Counted from the stretch's first letter, positions 1-6,504 are shown. The stretch is 10,915 nt of DNA from Puniceicoccales bacterium (GCA_031266235.1 JAISBJ010000039.1:1-10915), one strand, 5' to 3'. Numbers and translations are program-made. The notes: a model not told the origin generated them from the letters alone.

Positions 1-517
1 CGATCGCGTGGGACCCCGACGAACAGGCCGTCACCGTGGAAAAATTCGGCCCCTTGAACCCGCATTGAATCGCCACGATCCCAGACGCCATGTTGCAAAT
101 CAAAGAGGGAATCATGAACGGCGACACCTTCAGCGGACCCAGATTAAGAAAGCGTGCCGTCTGTTTTTGGATCGTATCGATGCCGCCGATCCCAGAGCCC
201 ACGATGGCGCCCACGCGGAAGGGGTCAAATTGCTTCAGATCGAAGGCGGCGTCCCGGATCGCGAGTCGGGTAGCGGCTACGGCGAAATGGGCGAAGCGGT
301 CGCTGCGTTTTACATCCCGCGCGTCCATATAATCCTCCGGGCTGAAATCCCTAATTTCTGCGCCGACTTGGCAGGGGAAAGAAGTCGGATCGAAGGTGGT
401 GATGCGCGCTATTCCACTTTTCCCCGCAACCACATTATCCCACAGAGCCAACGCACCCACGCCAAAGGAAGTCACGCTTCCCAAGCCCGTGATAACGACA
501 CGACGCAGCTCAGACAT
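1..517 (-). CDS. fabF: Beta-ketoacyl-ACP synthase II, N-terminal part (runs off window)
   Basis: Condensing enzyme that extends acyl-ACP with malonyl-ACP in fatty acid synthesis in the cytoplasm. Reading the complement from an ATG at 517 gives 172 uninterrupted codons to the window edge; the rest of the roughly 410-residue protein lies outside. The start MSELRRVVITGLGSVTSFG is the classic KAS II N-terminus. The nucleophile motif TACSSGSHAI puts the catalytic Cys at residue 165, close to Cys163 of E. coli FabF. The two active-site His residues would be beyond the edge. It follows acpP by 13 bases with only a weak ribosome site, which suggests co-transcription and coupled translation. FabB is the alternative; the N-terminus and the acpP neighbour favour FabF. 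Confidence 0.95.
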   Translation of the reverse strand, partial: MSELRRVVITGLGSVTSFGVGALALWDNVVAGKSGIARITTFDPTSFPCQVGAEIRDFSPEDYMDARDVKRSDRFAHFAVAATRLAIRDAAFDLKQFDPFRVGAIVGSGIGGIDTIQKQTARFLNLGPLKVSPFMIPSLICNMASGIVAIQCGFKGPNFSTVTACSSGSHAI

Positions 518-530
518 ACGCGGGCGAGAG

Positions 531-785
531 CTAGGCGATGCGACTTTTGATATATTCGGTGACGTCCTTTACGGTGATCAATTTTTCGGCGTCCGCCTCG
601 GGAATACCGCCCTCGATTTCGTTTTCGAACTCGTCTTCAAATGCCATCATGAGCTCCACGGTTCCGAGGGAATCCGCTCCTAAATCGTCCAAAAATGACG
701 CGTCGTCGGTCACTTTTTCCTCGTTGATATTGAGGGAATTCACGATCACTTCTTTGACTCTTTGTTCTATCGATTTTTCAGCCAT
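531..785 (-). CDS. acpP: Acyl carrier protein
   Basis: Small acidic carrier that holds growing acyl chains on a 4'-phosphopantetheine arm and hands them to FabF and the other fatty acid enzymes. The 84 residues are slightly longer than the usual 77-80. The attachment motif GADSLGTVELMMAFEDEF carries the modified serine at residue 39, followed by the acidic helix II that partner enzymes recognise. An AGGAAA ribosome site lies about 9 bases before the ATG. The order acpP then fabF is widely conserved in bacteria. Nothing is missing from the fold. Confidence 0.97.
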   Translation of the reverse strand: MAEKSIEQRVKEVIVNSLNINEEKVTDDASFLDDLGADSLGTVELMMAFEDEFENEIEGGIPEADAEKLITVKDVTEYIKSRIA

Positions 786-801
786 AATTTAAGGTTTCCT
801 G

Positions 802-830
802 TACTTATGAGTATTATTTTTTGAAGTCAA
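802..830 (-). promoter_or_regulatory. Possible acpP promoter
   Basis: On the complement a TTGACT hexamer (830-825) is followed 17 bases later by TAAGTA (807-802), or 15 bases later by CATAAG. The -35 box is good but the -10 box is weak. The position, 17 bases before the acpP ATG, would give a very short leader that still contains the AGGAAA site. The -35 resembles those before smpB and sctJ. Confidence 0.3.
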
Positions 831-880
831 GCGACTTTTTTATGGGGGTTATTTTAAGTGGCGGAGTTTATTTATTTTGG

Positions 881-948
881 GTTTAATTGTTATTTTTTTA
901 TAAAAAATTCTTGCTGTTTTTTTTTTTTTTACAAAATGAAGCGATGTT
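881..948 (+). repeat. Upstream block shared with the pseudogene at 3157 (copy 1)
   Basis: This AT-rich block directly before the kinase is repeated at 3097-3156 before the second gene. Shared landmarks are GTTTAATTGTT, a T-run, ATAAAAAATTCTTGCTG, a second T-run, ACAAAAT and GCGATGTTATGA. The second T-run is 14 bases here (917-930) and 8 in the other copy. TATAAA at 899-904 is a possible -10 box, but no convincing -35 box lies at the right distance. There is no strong Shine-Dalgarno sequence. Conservation of the block suggests it carries the regulatory signals of a gene family. Confidence 0.8.
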
Positions 949-2907
949 ATGAGTTTACGTGGGCTTTCAGCTGCACAGCGTCTGCAAAATATGGCAGAGT
1001 GTATTAATAATGATAGGGATAAATCGTTATTTGCAAAAAGAGGTTTTTTCGAAACTGATCAGGCATTCATTGGGCGCATTCAGACCGCGCCGCCTGGTGA
1101 TGCGAATGGTACGAGACTTAGGGGTAATGCTTCAGTTGGTTGTGACTGGGGGAAAATCGGGCAGGCGGAAAGCAAGTTAACAAGCCGAATAAGTGATTTG
1201 GGTACTCCAGGTTTGTTTCAATTTAATAAAAAACGTTCGCTGAGAAGAATGAATCGTACTTTGGCAGAGTTAAGTGATCTACGTAGGCTATCATCAATGT
1301 CGGATCCCGAAAAATTTCGAACGGGACATTTATCGTCGCCACTAGATAGCGTTACTTCAGGCGTAAAGGTAAAAAGGCGTAAAGAATTAGGTCGGGGTGG
1401 CTTAGGTGTCGTTTACGCCGGAACAGCTGCTGGGCAAGACGTTGTGGTTAAGAAGGCTAAAATAATAGGCAATGCCGATCACGATGATTGCGCCAAAGTG
1501 GCATTAAAAGACGAAGCCGCAGCGGGGCAAGTTTTACGGAGTGCAGGAGCAAATATTACTAAAGATACCCTTTTATCCGACGTTCAGGGAATAGCTGTTG
1601 CGGTTATACCGGAGATGCGAGGCGATCAATTGGTTCAGGAGCGCGTTAATGGTGTTGATGGATTTGAGGCTATACAGGGAGGATCGCCGGCCTTTAGGGA
1701 TGGTTTTGTTGATGATCCGCAGAGGGCCATTGGACGGGCGGCCGAATTAGCGTTGGGTTTACACGGTATGCATCAAGCAGGCCAAATACACCACGATTTA
1801 AAACCGCAGAATATCATGGTCGAAGAACAAAGAACACCAAGTGGAGAAGCACAATACGGATTTCGAATCATTGATTTGGGCGCAGCAAAACGCCGAGGAG
1901 AGCATGCAGATATTCGTTCGGTTAATATGGCGCCTGAGCATTTGGCTGCCGAAAAAAAATTCAATGAAGTTCGACAGCAATATGCTGCTTATACAGCAGA
2001 GTGTCAAAACAGAGGCATTCCAATGGATTCTGAAAAAATAGCGGACTTTAGGGTTCGATGGAATGCTGCCCAAGCTGAACTGGCTGCTACAAATGCGCCA
2101 GCCTATGATATGTACACCTTGGGAACCATGTTGCCAGGCTTATTTTTTGGTGCGTGTCAAGTTCAAGGATACGATGGCCAGCCTGTTTCACTGACTAAAA
2201 TGTTTGACCAAGAATGTTGGTCGATGCCAGATGCTAGTGGGATTACGCAACCGTCCCAACAGATACAAAGATCGGAAGAAATGTTTGCGAGGTGTAGAGC
2301 TGCAATAACTCCTGAAGAAATTCGGCAAAATCCTGAAGTTCAGCGGCTTGGGGAAGAGCTCAATCAAAAGCTTATAGAATTAAATGGTCTTACAGATCCC
2401 TATGGTTCCAATGCAGAAAAAAGAGAAAGTCTTAGTCGGGAAATTGCTGCTCTTAGGGGGCAAATTGCAAGTGCGCCGGATGGAATTCGGGATGGAATAG
2501 CGCGGCAAAGAGCTCAGGGAGAGCTGCGAGGGGAAATTTTGACAAGATTTCAGCAAATGAACGCTGCGATGTACCAAGCAACGGGGAAATTTTATCCTCA
2601 GGAGGCATTGGAAAGGCTTGCGAGTATGACGGCGGATTGTTTAGCGATGGATCCAGAGATGCGGCCATCGGCGGAACAGGTACTCCTCGGACTACAAAAC
2701 ATGACCTATGCGAATTGGTCTGAAGGAAATTATGGTTGGATGTCGCCCCCAGAAACAGACGATGAAACAAAAACTCAGGGGCAGTTTTCGTGGATCAATC
2801 CTCTTAAGGGAGAGTGGACGCCACCATCACCAATGCCACTACCGTCGTCACCGTTTTTACCTGGAGCAGAGCCGCCAGCGAATGATTCGTTTGCAAGGCC
2901 GGTGTAA
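949..2907 (+). CDS. Hanks-type Ser/Thr protein kinase with a shared N-terminal module; candidate T3SS effector
   Basis: The 652-residue protein has a complete eukaryotic-like kinase core: glycine loop LGRGGLGVVYAG (147-158), ATP-binding Lys in VVVKK (168), probable helix-C Glu at 189, catalytic loop HHDLKPQN with Asp283, Lys285 and Asn288, DLG (309-311) in place of DFG, APE (328-330), helix-F YDMYTLG (386-392) and the helix-I Arg572 in MRPS. All catalytic residues are present, so activity is expected. Two insertions are unusual: about 331-382 between APE and helix F, and about 405-545 before the last helices; both are rich in charged helical sequence. Residues 1-115 lie ahead of the kinase domain and align with the head of the broken gene at 3157. 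The C-terminal tail (about 600-652) is Pro/Ser-rich. There are no membrane segments or PASTA repeats, so it is not a PknB-type receptor kinase. It is flanked by minus-strand housekeeping genes and seems more AT-rich than they are, which fits an acquired cassette. The effector role is inferred from the T3SS genes downstream. Confidence 0.9.
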   Translation: MSLRGLSAAQRLQNMAECINNDRDKSLFAKRGFFETDQAFIGRIQTAPPGDANGTRLRGNASVGCDWGKIGQAESKLTSRISDLGTPGLFQFNKKRSLRRMNRTLAELSDLRRLSSMSDPEKFRTGHLSSPLDSVTSGVKVKRRKELGRGGLGVVYAGTAAGQDVVVKKAKIIGNADHDDCAKVALKDEAAAGQVLRSAGANITKDTLLSDVQGIAVAVIPEMRGDQLVQERVNGVDGFEAIQGGSPAFRDGFVDDPQRAIGRAAELALGLHGMHQAGQIHHDLKPQNIMVEEQRTPSGEAQYGFRIIDLGAAKRRGEHADIRSVNMAPEHLAAEKKFNEVRQQYAAYTAECQNRGIPMDSEKIADFRVRWNAAQAELAATNAPAYDMYTLGTMLPGLFFGACQVQGYDGQPVSLTKMFDQECWSMPDASGITQPSQQIQRSEEMFARCRAAITPEEIRQNPEVQRLGEELNQKLIELNGLTDPYGSNAEKRESLSREIAALRGQIASAPDGIRDGIARQRAQGELRGEILTRFQQMNAAMYQATGKFYPQEALERLASMTADCLAMDPEMRPSAEQVLLGLQNMTYANWSEGNYGWMSPPETDDETKTQGQFSWINPLKGEWTPPSPMPLPSSPFLPGAEPPANDSFARPV

Positions 2908-3026
2908 GGAGATTTAGGCAGTTTGTTTTTACATCCGCCTGGGGAAGAGCCGCCGCCAGAGTAAAGCTAAATGAAATAATTGCAAAAACGAGAGCAGGGG
3001 TTTTACCACTCGCCAAACATCCCATA

Positions 3027-3064
3027 AATAACACCAAAGTTAAATAATTTTGGTGTTATTTTTT
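3027..3064 (+). terminator. Intrinsic terminator after the kinase gene
   Basis: A perfect 12-bp stem, AATAACACCAAA (3027-3038) with TTTGGTGTTATT (3049-3060), closes a 10-base loop and runs into six T residues (3059-3064). It lies 120 bases past the kinase stop and before the upstream block of the next gene, so the two genes should be separate transcription units. The 2908-3026 stretch before it shows no supportable gene. Confidence 0.9.
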
Positions 3065-3096
3065 CAAATTCCCGGCAAACTTTGCTCCTTTTCGAA

Positions 3097-3156
3097 GTTT
3101 AATTGTTTTTTTTATAAAAAATTCTTGCTGTTTTTTTTACAAAATAGAGCGATGTT
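3097..3156 (+). repeat. Upstream block shared with the kinase (copy 2)
   Basis: Second copy of the block at 881-948, ending at the pseudogene's ATG. Its homopolymer (3131-3138) has 8 T residues against 14 in the kinase copy. Similarity continues into the coding sequence, for example CTGCAAAATATGGCA and GCCGCGCCGCCTGGTG. Confidence 0.8.
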
Positions 3157-3954
3157 ATGAAGTTACATGGACTTTTTCATAGATCTCCGGTTGTACAGAC
3201 AGCTGAATTGCAGCTGCAAAATATGGCAAATCGTATTAATGGAAATCCCCGGCACATTCAGGCCGCGCCGCCTGGTGGTGCGAATGTCGGCGGACTTAAT
3301 AGTAATGCTGCATTTGATTGGAAGAATGTCAAGCAAGCGAAAGCAAAGTTAATAGCGCACAAAGGTGAATTGGTTAATCCAGGGAAGATTCATTTTATTA
3401 AATGACATTTTCTAAATAAAGCGAATAAAACTTTAGAGAAGTTAAATGCGTTAACAATGGAGGTATTGACGCGAAGGTCCGAGGCACCAGCGCCACCGCC
3501 ACCAGCACCCACATCAGCGGCCGCGCTAAAGCCAGCAGTGGCAGAGCCAGCGGCACCGCCTGCATCTGTGTCGTCCATAGAAGGGACAGCGCCAGCAGGG
3601 GATGCGGAGCCCATTTCACAAGAAGAAATGAATGCTTTTGCCTAAAAGATTTTCGATGCAAAGACCGTGGACGAGTTGCCAACATTAGATGAAGTAAAAG
3701 CGTTAAAAGCTCGTGGCTTGGGTATGTGGAAGGAGGTAGAAGTTTGCGTGGAAAATGATGAAGATGATCCGACCCAAGAAAAAATGAAATTGGCCCAGCA
3801 TGTAGCAATAATGAAAAACCAGGCCGCAGACAGAGCCAATGGAATCGGTGGTGAAACCACAGATCAGCGCGAAATCGCCGGAGAGATGAGCAGGCAACTT
3901 GAAAATATTTTAACGCTTTTACAAGGAAAAAACAATAATTTTATTCCACGGTGA
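3157..3954 (+). pseudogene. Broken gene sharing the kinase's N-terminal module; unknown C-terminal part
   Basis: One frame runs from the ATG at 3157 to a TGA at 3952-3954 but is interrupted by TGA at 3403-3405 and TAA at 3643-3645. The frame does not change, so these are two nonsense substitutions. Homology to the kinase head continues straight through the first stop: GKIHFIK-stop-HFLNKANKTLEKL aligns with GLFQFNKKRSLRRMNRTLAEL. The stop therefore sits inside a once-continuous domain. After it come a Pro/Ala-rich linker (about 3480-3550) and a charged, probably helical segment (about 3650-3950) that I do not recognise and that is not a kinase. TGA ends pgsA and pgpA here, so it is not recoded. 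The intact 82-codon opening ORF could still make the head alone. Restarts at ATG 3457 or GTG 3667 have little support. Confidence 0.75.
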
Positions 3955-4009
3955 CGGATTGGGCTAAATTGCGGGAGCGAAATGTAAATAAATATTTAAT
4001 TTTTGACTT

Positions 4010-4477
4010 TTAGGGATGGCGGCGGGCAAGGAAACGTTCGGCTTCACGCATTTCGGTGCGCTGGCGAAGATCGTGGCGCTTGTCGTGGAGCTTCTTCCCC
4101 TTGCAAAGCCCAAATTTTACCTTCACTAAACCGTGAAATACATACATTTTGAGCGGGATCGCCGTGAGACCTTCCCTCTCGATGGCGTTGCGAATCTTCC
4201 TGATTTCGCGGCGGTGGAGCAGTAAAAAACGCTGCCGCTTGGCTTCGTGGTTCGCTAAATTCCCGAAAACATACTCGTCGATCTGCGCGTTGAACAGCAC
4301 GGGGCCGCCATTTTTTCCGATCCGAACAAACGCTTCGTTGATCTGCGCATGCCCCAATTTTACAGATTTTACTTCCGTCCCGCGCAAAACAATGCCCGCG
4401 TCGAAAACGTCCCCCACCGCGTAGTCGTGGAAAACTCTCCTATTTTTGATCTCGACGGCGTTGGTATGCTTAGCCAT
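4010..4477 (-). CDS. smpB: SsrA-binding protein SmpB
   Basis: Binds tmRNA and delivers it to stalled ribosomes for trans-translation. The 155 residues match the usual length. Family landmarks are NRRVFHDYAVGDVFDAGIVL, GTEVKSVKLGHAQINEAF, the LLLHRREIRKI helix, GLTAIPLKMY and the C-terminal GKKLHDKRHDLRQR that enters the decoding centre. It lies 36 bases past rpoZ but has its own strong promoter, so it need not depend on rpoZ transcription. clpP, the protease subunit that with ClpX or ClpA degrades tmRNA-tagged proteins, lies about 360 bases from its start on the other strand. Confidence 0.97.
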   Translation of the reverse strand: MAKHTNAVEIKNRRVFHDYAVGDVFDAGIVLRGTEVKSVKLGHAQINEAFVRIGKNGGPVLFNAQIDEYVFGNLANHEAKRQRFLLLHRREIRKIRNAIEREGLTAIPLKMYVFHGLVKVKFGLCKGKKLHDKRHDLRQRTEMREAERFLARRHP

Positions 4478-4483
4478 GAAACA

Positions 4484-4511
4484 ATTATAGCGATCGCATC
4501 AAAAAAGTCAA
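4484..4511 (-). promoter_or_regulatory. smpB promoter, predicted to give a leaderless mRNA
   Basis: On the complement TTGACT (4511-4506) and a perfect TATAAT (4489-4484) are separated by 16 bases, a near-ideal sigma-70 promoter. Only six bases (TGTTTC) lie between the -10 box and the smpB ATG, so transcription should begin at or within about two bases of the start codon. No Shine-Dalgarno sequence could be on that mRNA. Confidence 0.75.
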
Positions 4512-4513
4512 AA

Positions 4514-4717
4514 TCACGGCTTGGCGTAGAGCTCGAAGGTAATTTTCCCTTCGATGATCTCCCGCAGCGCGATGTCCTCCGGCTCGAGTTTTTCCAGCGA
4601 GTAAATGAGCGGGCGCTCGCCGAATTTTAATTGCCTGGTGCGCTTCGAAACAACATTAATCAAAACCATCGGATCGCGGATGATCTCCTGGGCTGCCTGC
4701 AAATAATCGTTTCTCAT
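4514..4717 (-). CDS. rpoZ: RNA polymerase omega subunit
   Basis: Small subunit that helps fold and hold the beta-prime subunit of RNA polymerase. The 67 residues carry the omega signature: LINVVSKRTRQLKFG in place of the usual LVLVAARRARQL, and IALREIIEGKITFE near the C-terminus. The N-terminus (MRNDYLQAAQEIIRDP) is divergent from proteobacterial omega and closer in style to PVC-group proteins, as I recall them. TTAGGAGT lies 12 bases before the ATG, a long but usable spacing. A TTGACT at 4773-4768 could be a -35 box, but I see no good -10 box with it. Confidence 0.88.
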   Translation of the reverse strand: MRNDYLQAAQEIIRDPMVLINVVSKRTRQLKFGERPLIYSLEKLEPEDIALREIIEGKITFELYAKP

Positions 4718-4824
4718 GCTGCTAACTTACTCCTAACAGACCCAATGTCCATTGATTTTTGAAAAAAAGTCAAGTTTTTTGCAATTTTTATTGCTTTTTC
4801 CGGCGGTATCCCTTTATTGGCGCC

Positions 4825-4830
4825 AGGAGG
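4825..4830 (+). promoter_or_regulatory. clpP ribosome binding site (decides the start)
   Basis: A perfect AGGAGG ends four bases before the ATG at 4835. It lies downstream of the in-frame TTG at 4817, so that earlier codon cannot be the start served by it. Confidence 0.8.
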
Positions 4831-4834
4831 ACCG

Positions 4835-5440
4835 ATGGTTTTTGAAGACGAGGACGAAGAGGAAGACGAAAAAAGTATCCGCGACCAGGGGAATTATTTG
4901 TCCATTATTCAAAGAAAATTTTTGGAGGAGCGCAAAATTTTTCTGTGGGGATCGGTGGACGACCGGTCCGCGAAGGATATTACGGAGAAGCTGCTTTACC
5001 TCGAGTTGACGGGCCCCGGTAAAAAAATTCAATTTTTTATCAATACTCCCGGCGGATCCATTACGGCGGGCATGGCGATTTACGATACGATGAAACTCAT
5101 TTCGTCGCCTCTAGAAGTCGTCGTGACGGGTTTAGCGGCGAGCATGGGTTCGATTTTGTTGTGTGGACCGGAAAAGGGCAATCGCCTGCTGTATCCAAAC
5201 GCGCGGGTACTGATCCACCAGCCATTGATTTCGGGGCGTTTTTACGCTCAGGCGGTAGACATTGGGATTCAGGCGGAGGAGATGGAGAAGACGCGGGCGG
5301 AGATGAATCGCATTTTGGCCGAAGCTTCCGGGCAGCCGCTGGAAAAAATTCAGAGGGACACGGATCGCGATTTTTACATGAATGCGCGCGAGGCGATCGC
5401 CTACGGTTTAGCGGACGCGATAGCGGAGAGAGTTTGGTAA
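4835..5440 (+). CDS. clpP: ATP-dependent Clp protease proteolytic subunit
   Basis: Serine peptidase that forms the double-ring ClpP barrel and degrades substrates fed by ClpX or ClpA. The 201 residues include the catalytic Ser103 in GLAASMGS, His128 in VLIHQPL and Asp179 in RDTDRDF, plus the oxyanion region TPGGSITAGMAIYDTM. The start is the ATG after AGGAGG. The N-terminus (VFEDEDEEEDEKS) is strongly acidic. This differs from the usual ClpP N-terminus, which lines the axial pore, so the entry gate may be modified. rpoZ is divergent, 117 bases away. A tail remnant of this gene seems to be present at 5566-5607. Confidence 0.96.
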   Translation: MVFEDEDEEEDEKSIRDQGNYLSIIQRKFLEERKIFLWGSVDDRSAKDITEKLLYLELTGPGKKIQFFINTPGGSITAGMAIYDTMKLISSPLEVVVTGLAASMGSILLCGPEKGNRLLYPNARVLIHQPLISGRFYAQAVDIGIQAEEMEKTRAEMNRILAEASGQPLEKIQRDTDRDFYMNAREAIAYGLADAIAERVW

Positions 5441-5553
5441 TTTGTCAAGAAAAAAAATATGAAAAAATTAGTTACTTCTATGGGCGTTGCGAGCGCGGGT
5501 ATTATATGTCTGTTTGCTCTGGACTCTAAGGCGGATGATAAAGCAAAAAAGGA
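5438..5553 (+). repeat. Tandem partial duplication of the skp head, copy 1
   Basis: Nearly identical to 5605-5720 at an offset of 167 bases. Over about 113 aligned bases I count seven differences, all transitions. The copy covers the intergenic bases after clpP, the ribosome site and about the first 30 codons of skp. Confidence 0.93.
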
Positions 5554-5563
5554 GATATTTTAA
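5459..5563 (+). pseudogene. Truncated skp signal-sequence ORF (34 codons)
   Basis: Begins MKKLVTSMGVASAGIICLFA, the same 20 residues as skp, and continues to DSKADDKAKKEIF before TAA. Its ribosome site is AAGAA where skp has AAGGA, so it is probably weakly translated. The stop overlaps another ATG (TAATG at 5561-5565). It appears to be a by-product of duplication across the clpP/skp junction. If translated it would be an exported or membrane-inserted peptide. A regulatory leader peptide is possible but nothing specific supports it. Confidence 0.6.
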
Positions 5564-5565
5564 TG

Positions 5566-5607
5566 TCAGCGCCGGGTTCTAGGGCGGTTGCAGGAAAAAT
5601 TTAGTGA
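5566..5607 (+). pseudogene. Probable remnant of the clpP 3' end
   Basis: In the frame ending at TGA 5605-5607 the codons read RAVAGKI-stop(TAG)-stop(TGA). This aligns with the clpP end DAIAERVW-stop: A/A, V/I, A/A, K/R, I/V, TAG for TGG. The bases right after (TTTGTCAAG) match those after clpP. It fits a duplicated unit of clpP tail, spacer and skp head. The same bases give a 13-codon ORF (5563-5604), which I do not consider a gene. The match is short. Confidence 0.5.
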
Positions 5608-5720
5608 TTTGTCAAGGAAAAAAATATGAAAAAATTAGTTACTTCTATGGGCGTTGCGAGCGCAGGTATTATATGTCTGTTTGCTCTGGACTCTAAAGTG
5701 GATAATAAGGCAAAAAAAGG
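5605..5720 (+). repeat. Tandem partial duplication, copy 2 (functional skp head)
   Basis: Partner of 5438-5553. It keeps the intact AAGGA ribosome site (5614-5618), seven bases before the skp ATG. Similarity ends around codon 31 of skp. Confidence 0.93.
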
Positions 5721-6405
5721 ATACACGGCACCGGCGGCGGCTCCTTTGGCATCGGACTCGAAGGAGAACGGTAAGCTCAAAAAGGAGGACGTCGTATCGG
5801 CTGTTTTGCCAACTGCTGAGGCGGCATTTCCGAACAAAATCGCCGTTATATCCATTGCGAAGTTCGGTGCCGAGTATTATAAGGCTAAGGAGGCCAACGA
5901 AAATTGTGCGAAAGCGATCGAGGGCGTGCAAAAAGAGTTGTTATCGATGGGGGCCGATTACGAAAAAAACGTCAAGGACTATAAGGATTTAAAGGAGAAA
6001 TCTGAGAATCCGGCGTTGACCGAGGAGGCTAAAAAGAAAGCGAAAGTGGAAGCGGAGAGTTTAGAGGAGGCGTTGAAAATAAAGGAGAGCGCTATTCGGG
6101 ATTTCAAAGTGGGATCCGAGAACCGCATTGTGAAGATGGTTAGCGATGCGAAGACGGAAATTATGCAACTCGTAAAGCAAAAAATACGTGAAATTGCTGA
6201 GAAGAAGAACGTAAATTTCGTTTTTGATAGCGAGGCGCCTGGGATGCTTTTAGTGATGGGGGCGCTCGACATTACGGAGGACGTGCTTGTGGCATTGAAC
6301 GCGGATCGGCCGCCGCAGGTGCTAGAATTAAAAACTGAGGCTACGGCAACAGCGGCACCGGCAGCAACAGGAGAAAAAGCGGCGGCGACACCGGCGAAAA
6401 AATAA
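5626..6405 (+). CDS. skp: OmpH/Skp-family periplasmic chaperone
   Basis: Skp-type chaperones bind unfolded outer-membrane proteins in the periplasm and pass them to the BAM complex. The OmpH core starts at about residue 71 (KIAVISIAKFGAEYYKAKEA), continues through a long charged coiled coil (about 85-195) that would form the tentacles, and ends with DITEDVLVALNADRPP (215-230). At 259 residues it is longer than typical Skp (about 160-180). The extra length is an N-terminal part of about 70 residues and an Ala/Thr/Pro/Lys-rich tail (236-259). The first 22 residues look like a signal sequence, and a second stretch before the core (VVSAVLPTAEAA, 56-67) could hold an Ala-x-Ala cleavage site, so the cleavage point is unclear. 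Parts of both ends are duplicated next door. Confidence 0.88.
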   Translation: MKKLVTSMGVASAGIICLFALDSKVDNKAKKGYTAPAAAPLASDSKENGKLKKEDVVSAVLPTAEAAFPNKIAVISIAKFGAEYYKAKEANENCAKAIEGVQKELLSMGADYEKNVKDYKDLKEKSENPALTEEAKKKAKVEAESLEEALKIKESAIRDFKVGSENRIVKMVSDAKTEIMQLVKQKIREIAEKKNVNFVFDSEAPGMLLVMGALDITEDVLVALNADRPPQVLELKTEATATAAPAATGEKAAATPAKK

Positions 6406-6417
6406 AAAATCGTAAAG

Positions 6418-6504
6418 ATGAAAAATATGTTTATAGCGTTGGGTGCGAGCCGACTCGAGGCGGATCCATCGAAAACGAAAGCGCCAGCACCGGAGAAAAA
6501 ATAA
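6418..6504 (+). pseudogene. 28-codon chimeric mini-ORF between skp and pgsA
   Basis: Begins MKNMFIALGASRLEAD and ends APAPEKK-TAA. The end matches the skp tail (ATPAKK-TAA); GCACCGGAGAAAAAATAAA at 6487-6505 parallels ACACCGGCGAAAAAATAAA at 6388-6406. The head resembles the pgsA start only loosely (N, S and R in register). It fits an old duplication across the skp/pgsA junction that fused a pgsA-like head to the skp tail. The ribosome site is weak. Translation could couple to pgsA, whose GTG lies six bases past the stop. Confidence 0.4.

Noticed and set aside
8..550. Long plus-strand ORF (180 codons)
   Set aside because: It is antisense to fabF, whose complement reads as a textbook KAS II N-terminus with the active-site Cys.
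824..841. AAGTC-AAGC-GACTT hairpin with T-tail upstream of acpP
   Set aside because: The stem is only five bases and overlaps the likely acpP -35 box; it is better explained as promoter DNA.
911..937. TTGCTG as a -35 box with TACAAA as the -10 box before the kinase
   Set aside because: The spacing is 13 bases here and only 7 in the second copy, both too short for a sigma-70 promoter.
2804..3037. Minus-strand ORF of 77 codons with a signal-peptide-like N-terminus and a GCLASGKT stretch
   Set aside because: It overlaps the kinase 3' end by about 100 bases, starts inside the terminator stem, has no ribosome site, and GCLASGKT lacks the rest of a P-loop protein.
3157..3954. TGA recoding (as Trp or selenocysteine) to read through the broken gene
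   Set aside because: TGA ends pgsA, pgpA and rpoZ, Trp is encoded by TGG, a TAA also interrupts the frame, and the aligned kinase residue is Lys.
4781..4799. GCAAT-TTTT-ATTGC hairpin followed by T residues between rpoZ and clpP
   Set aside because: A five-base AT-rich stem is too weak for a terminator, and it lies between divergent genes where none is needed.
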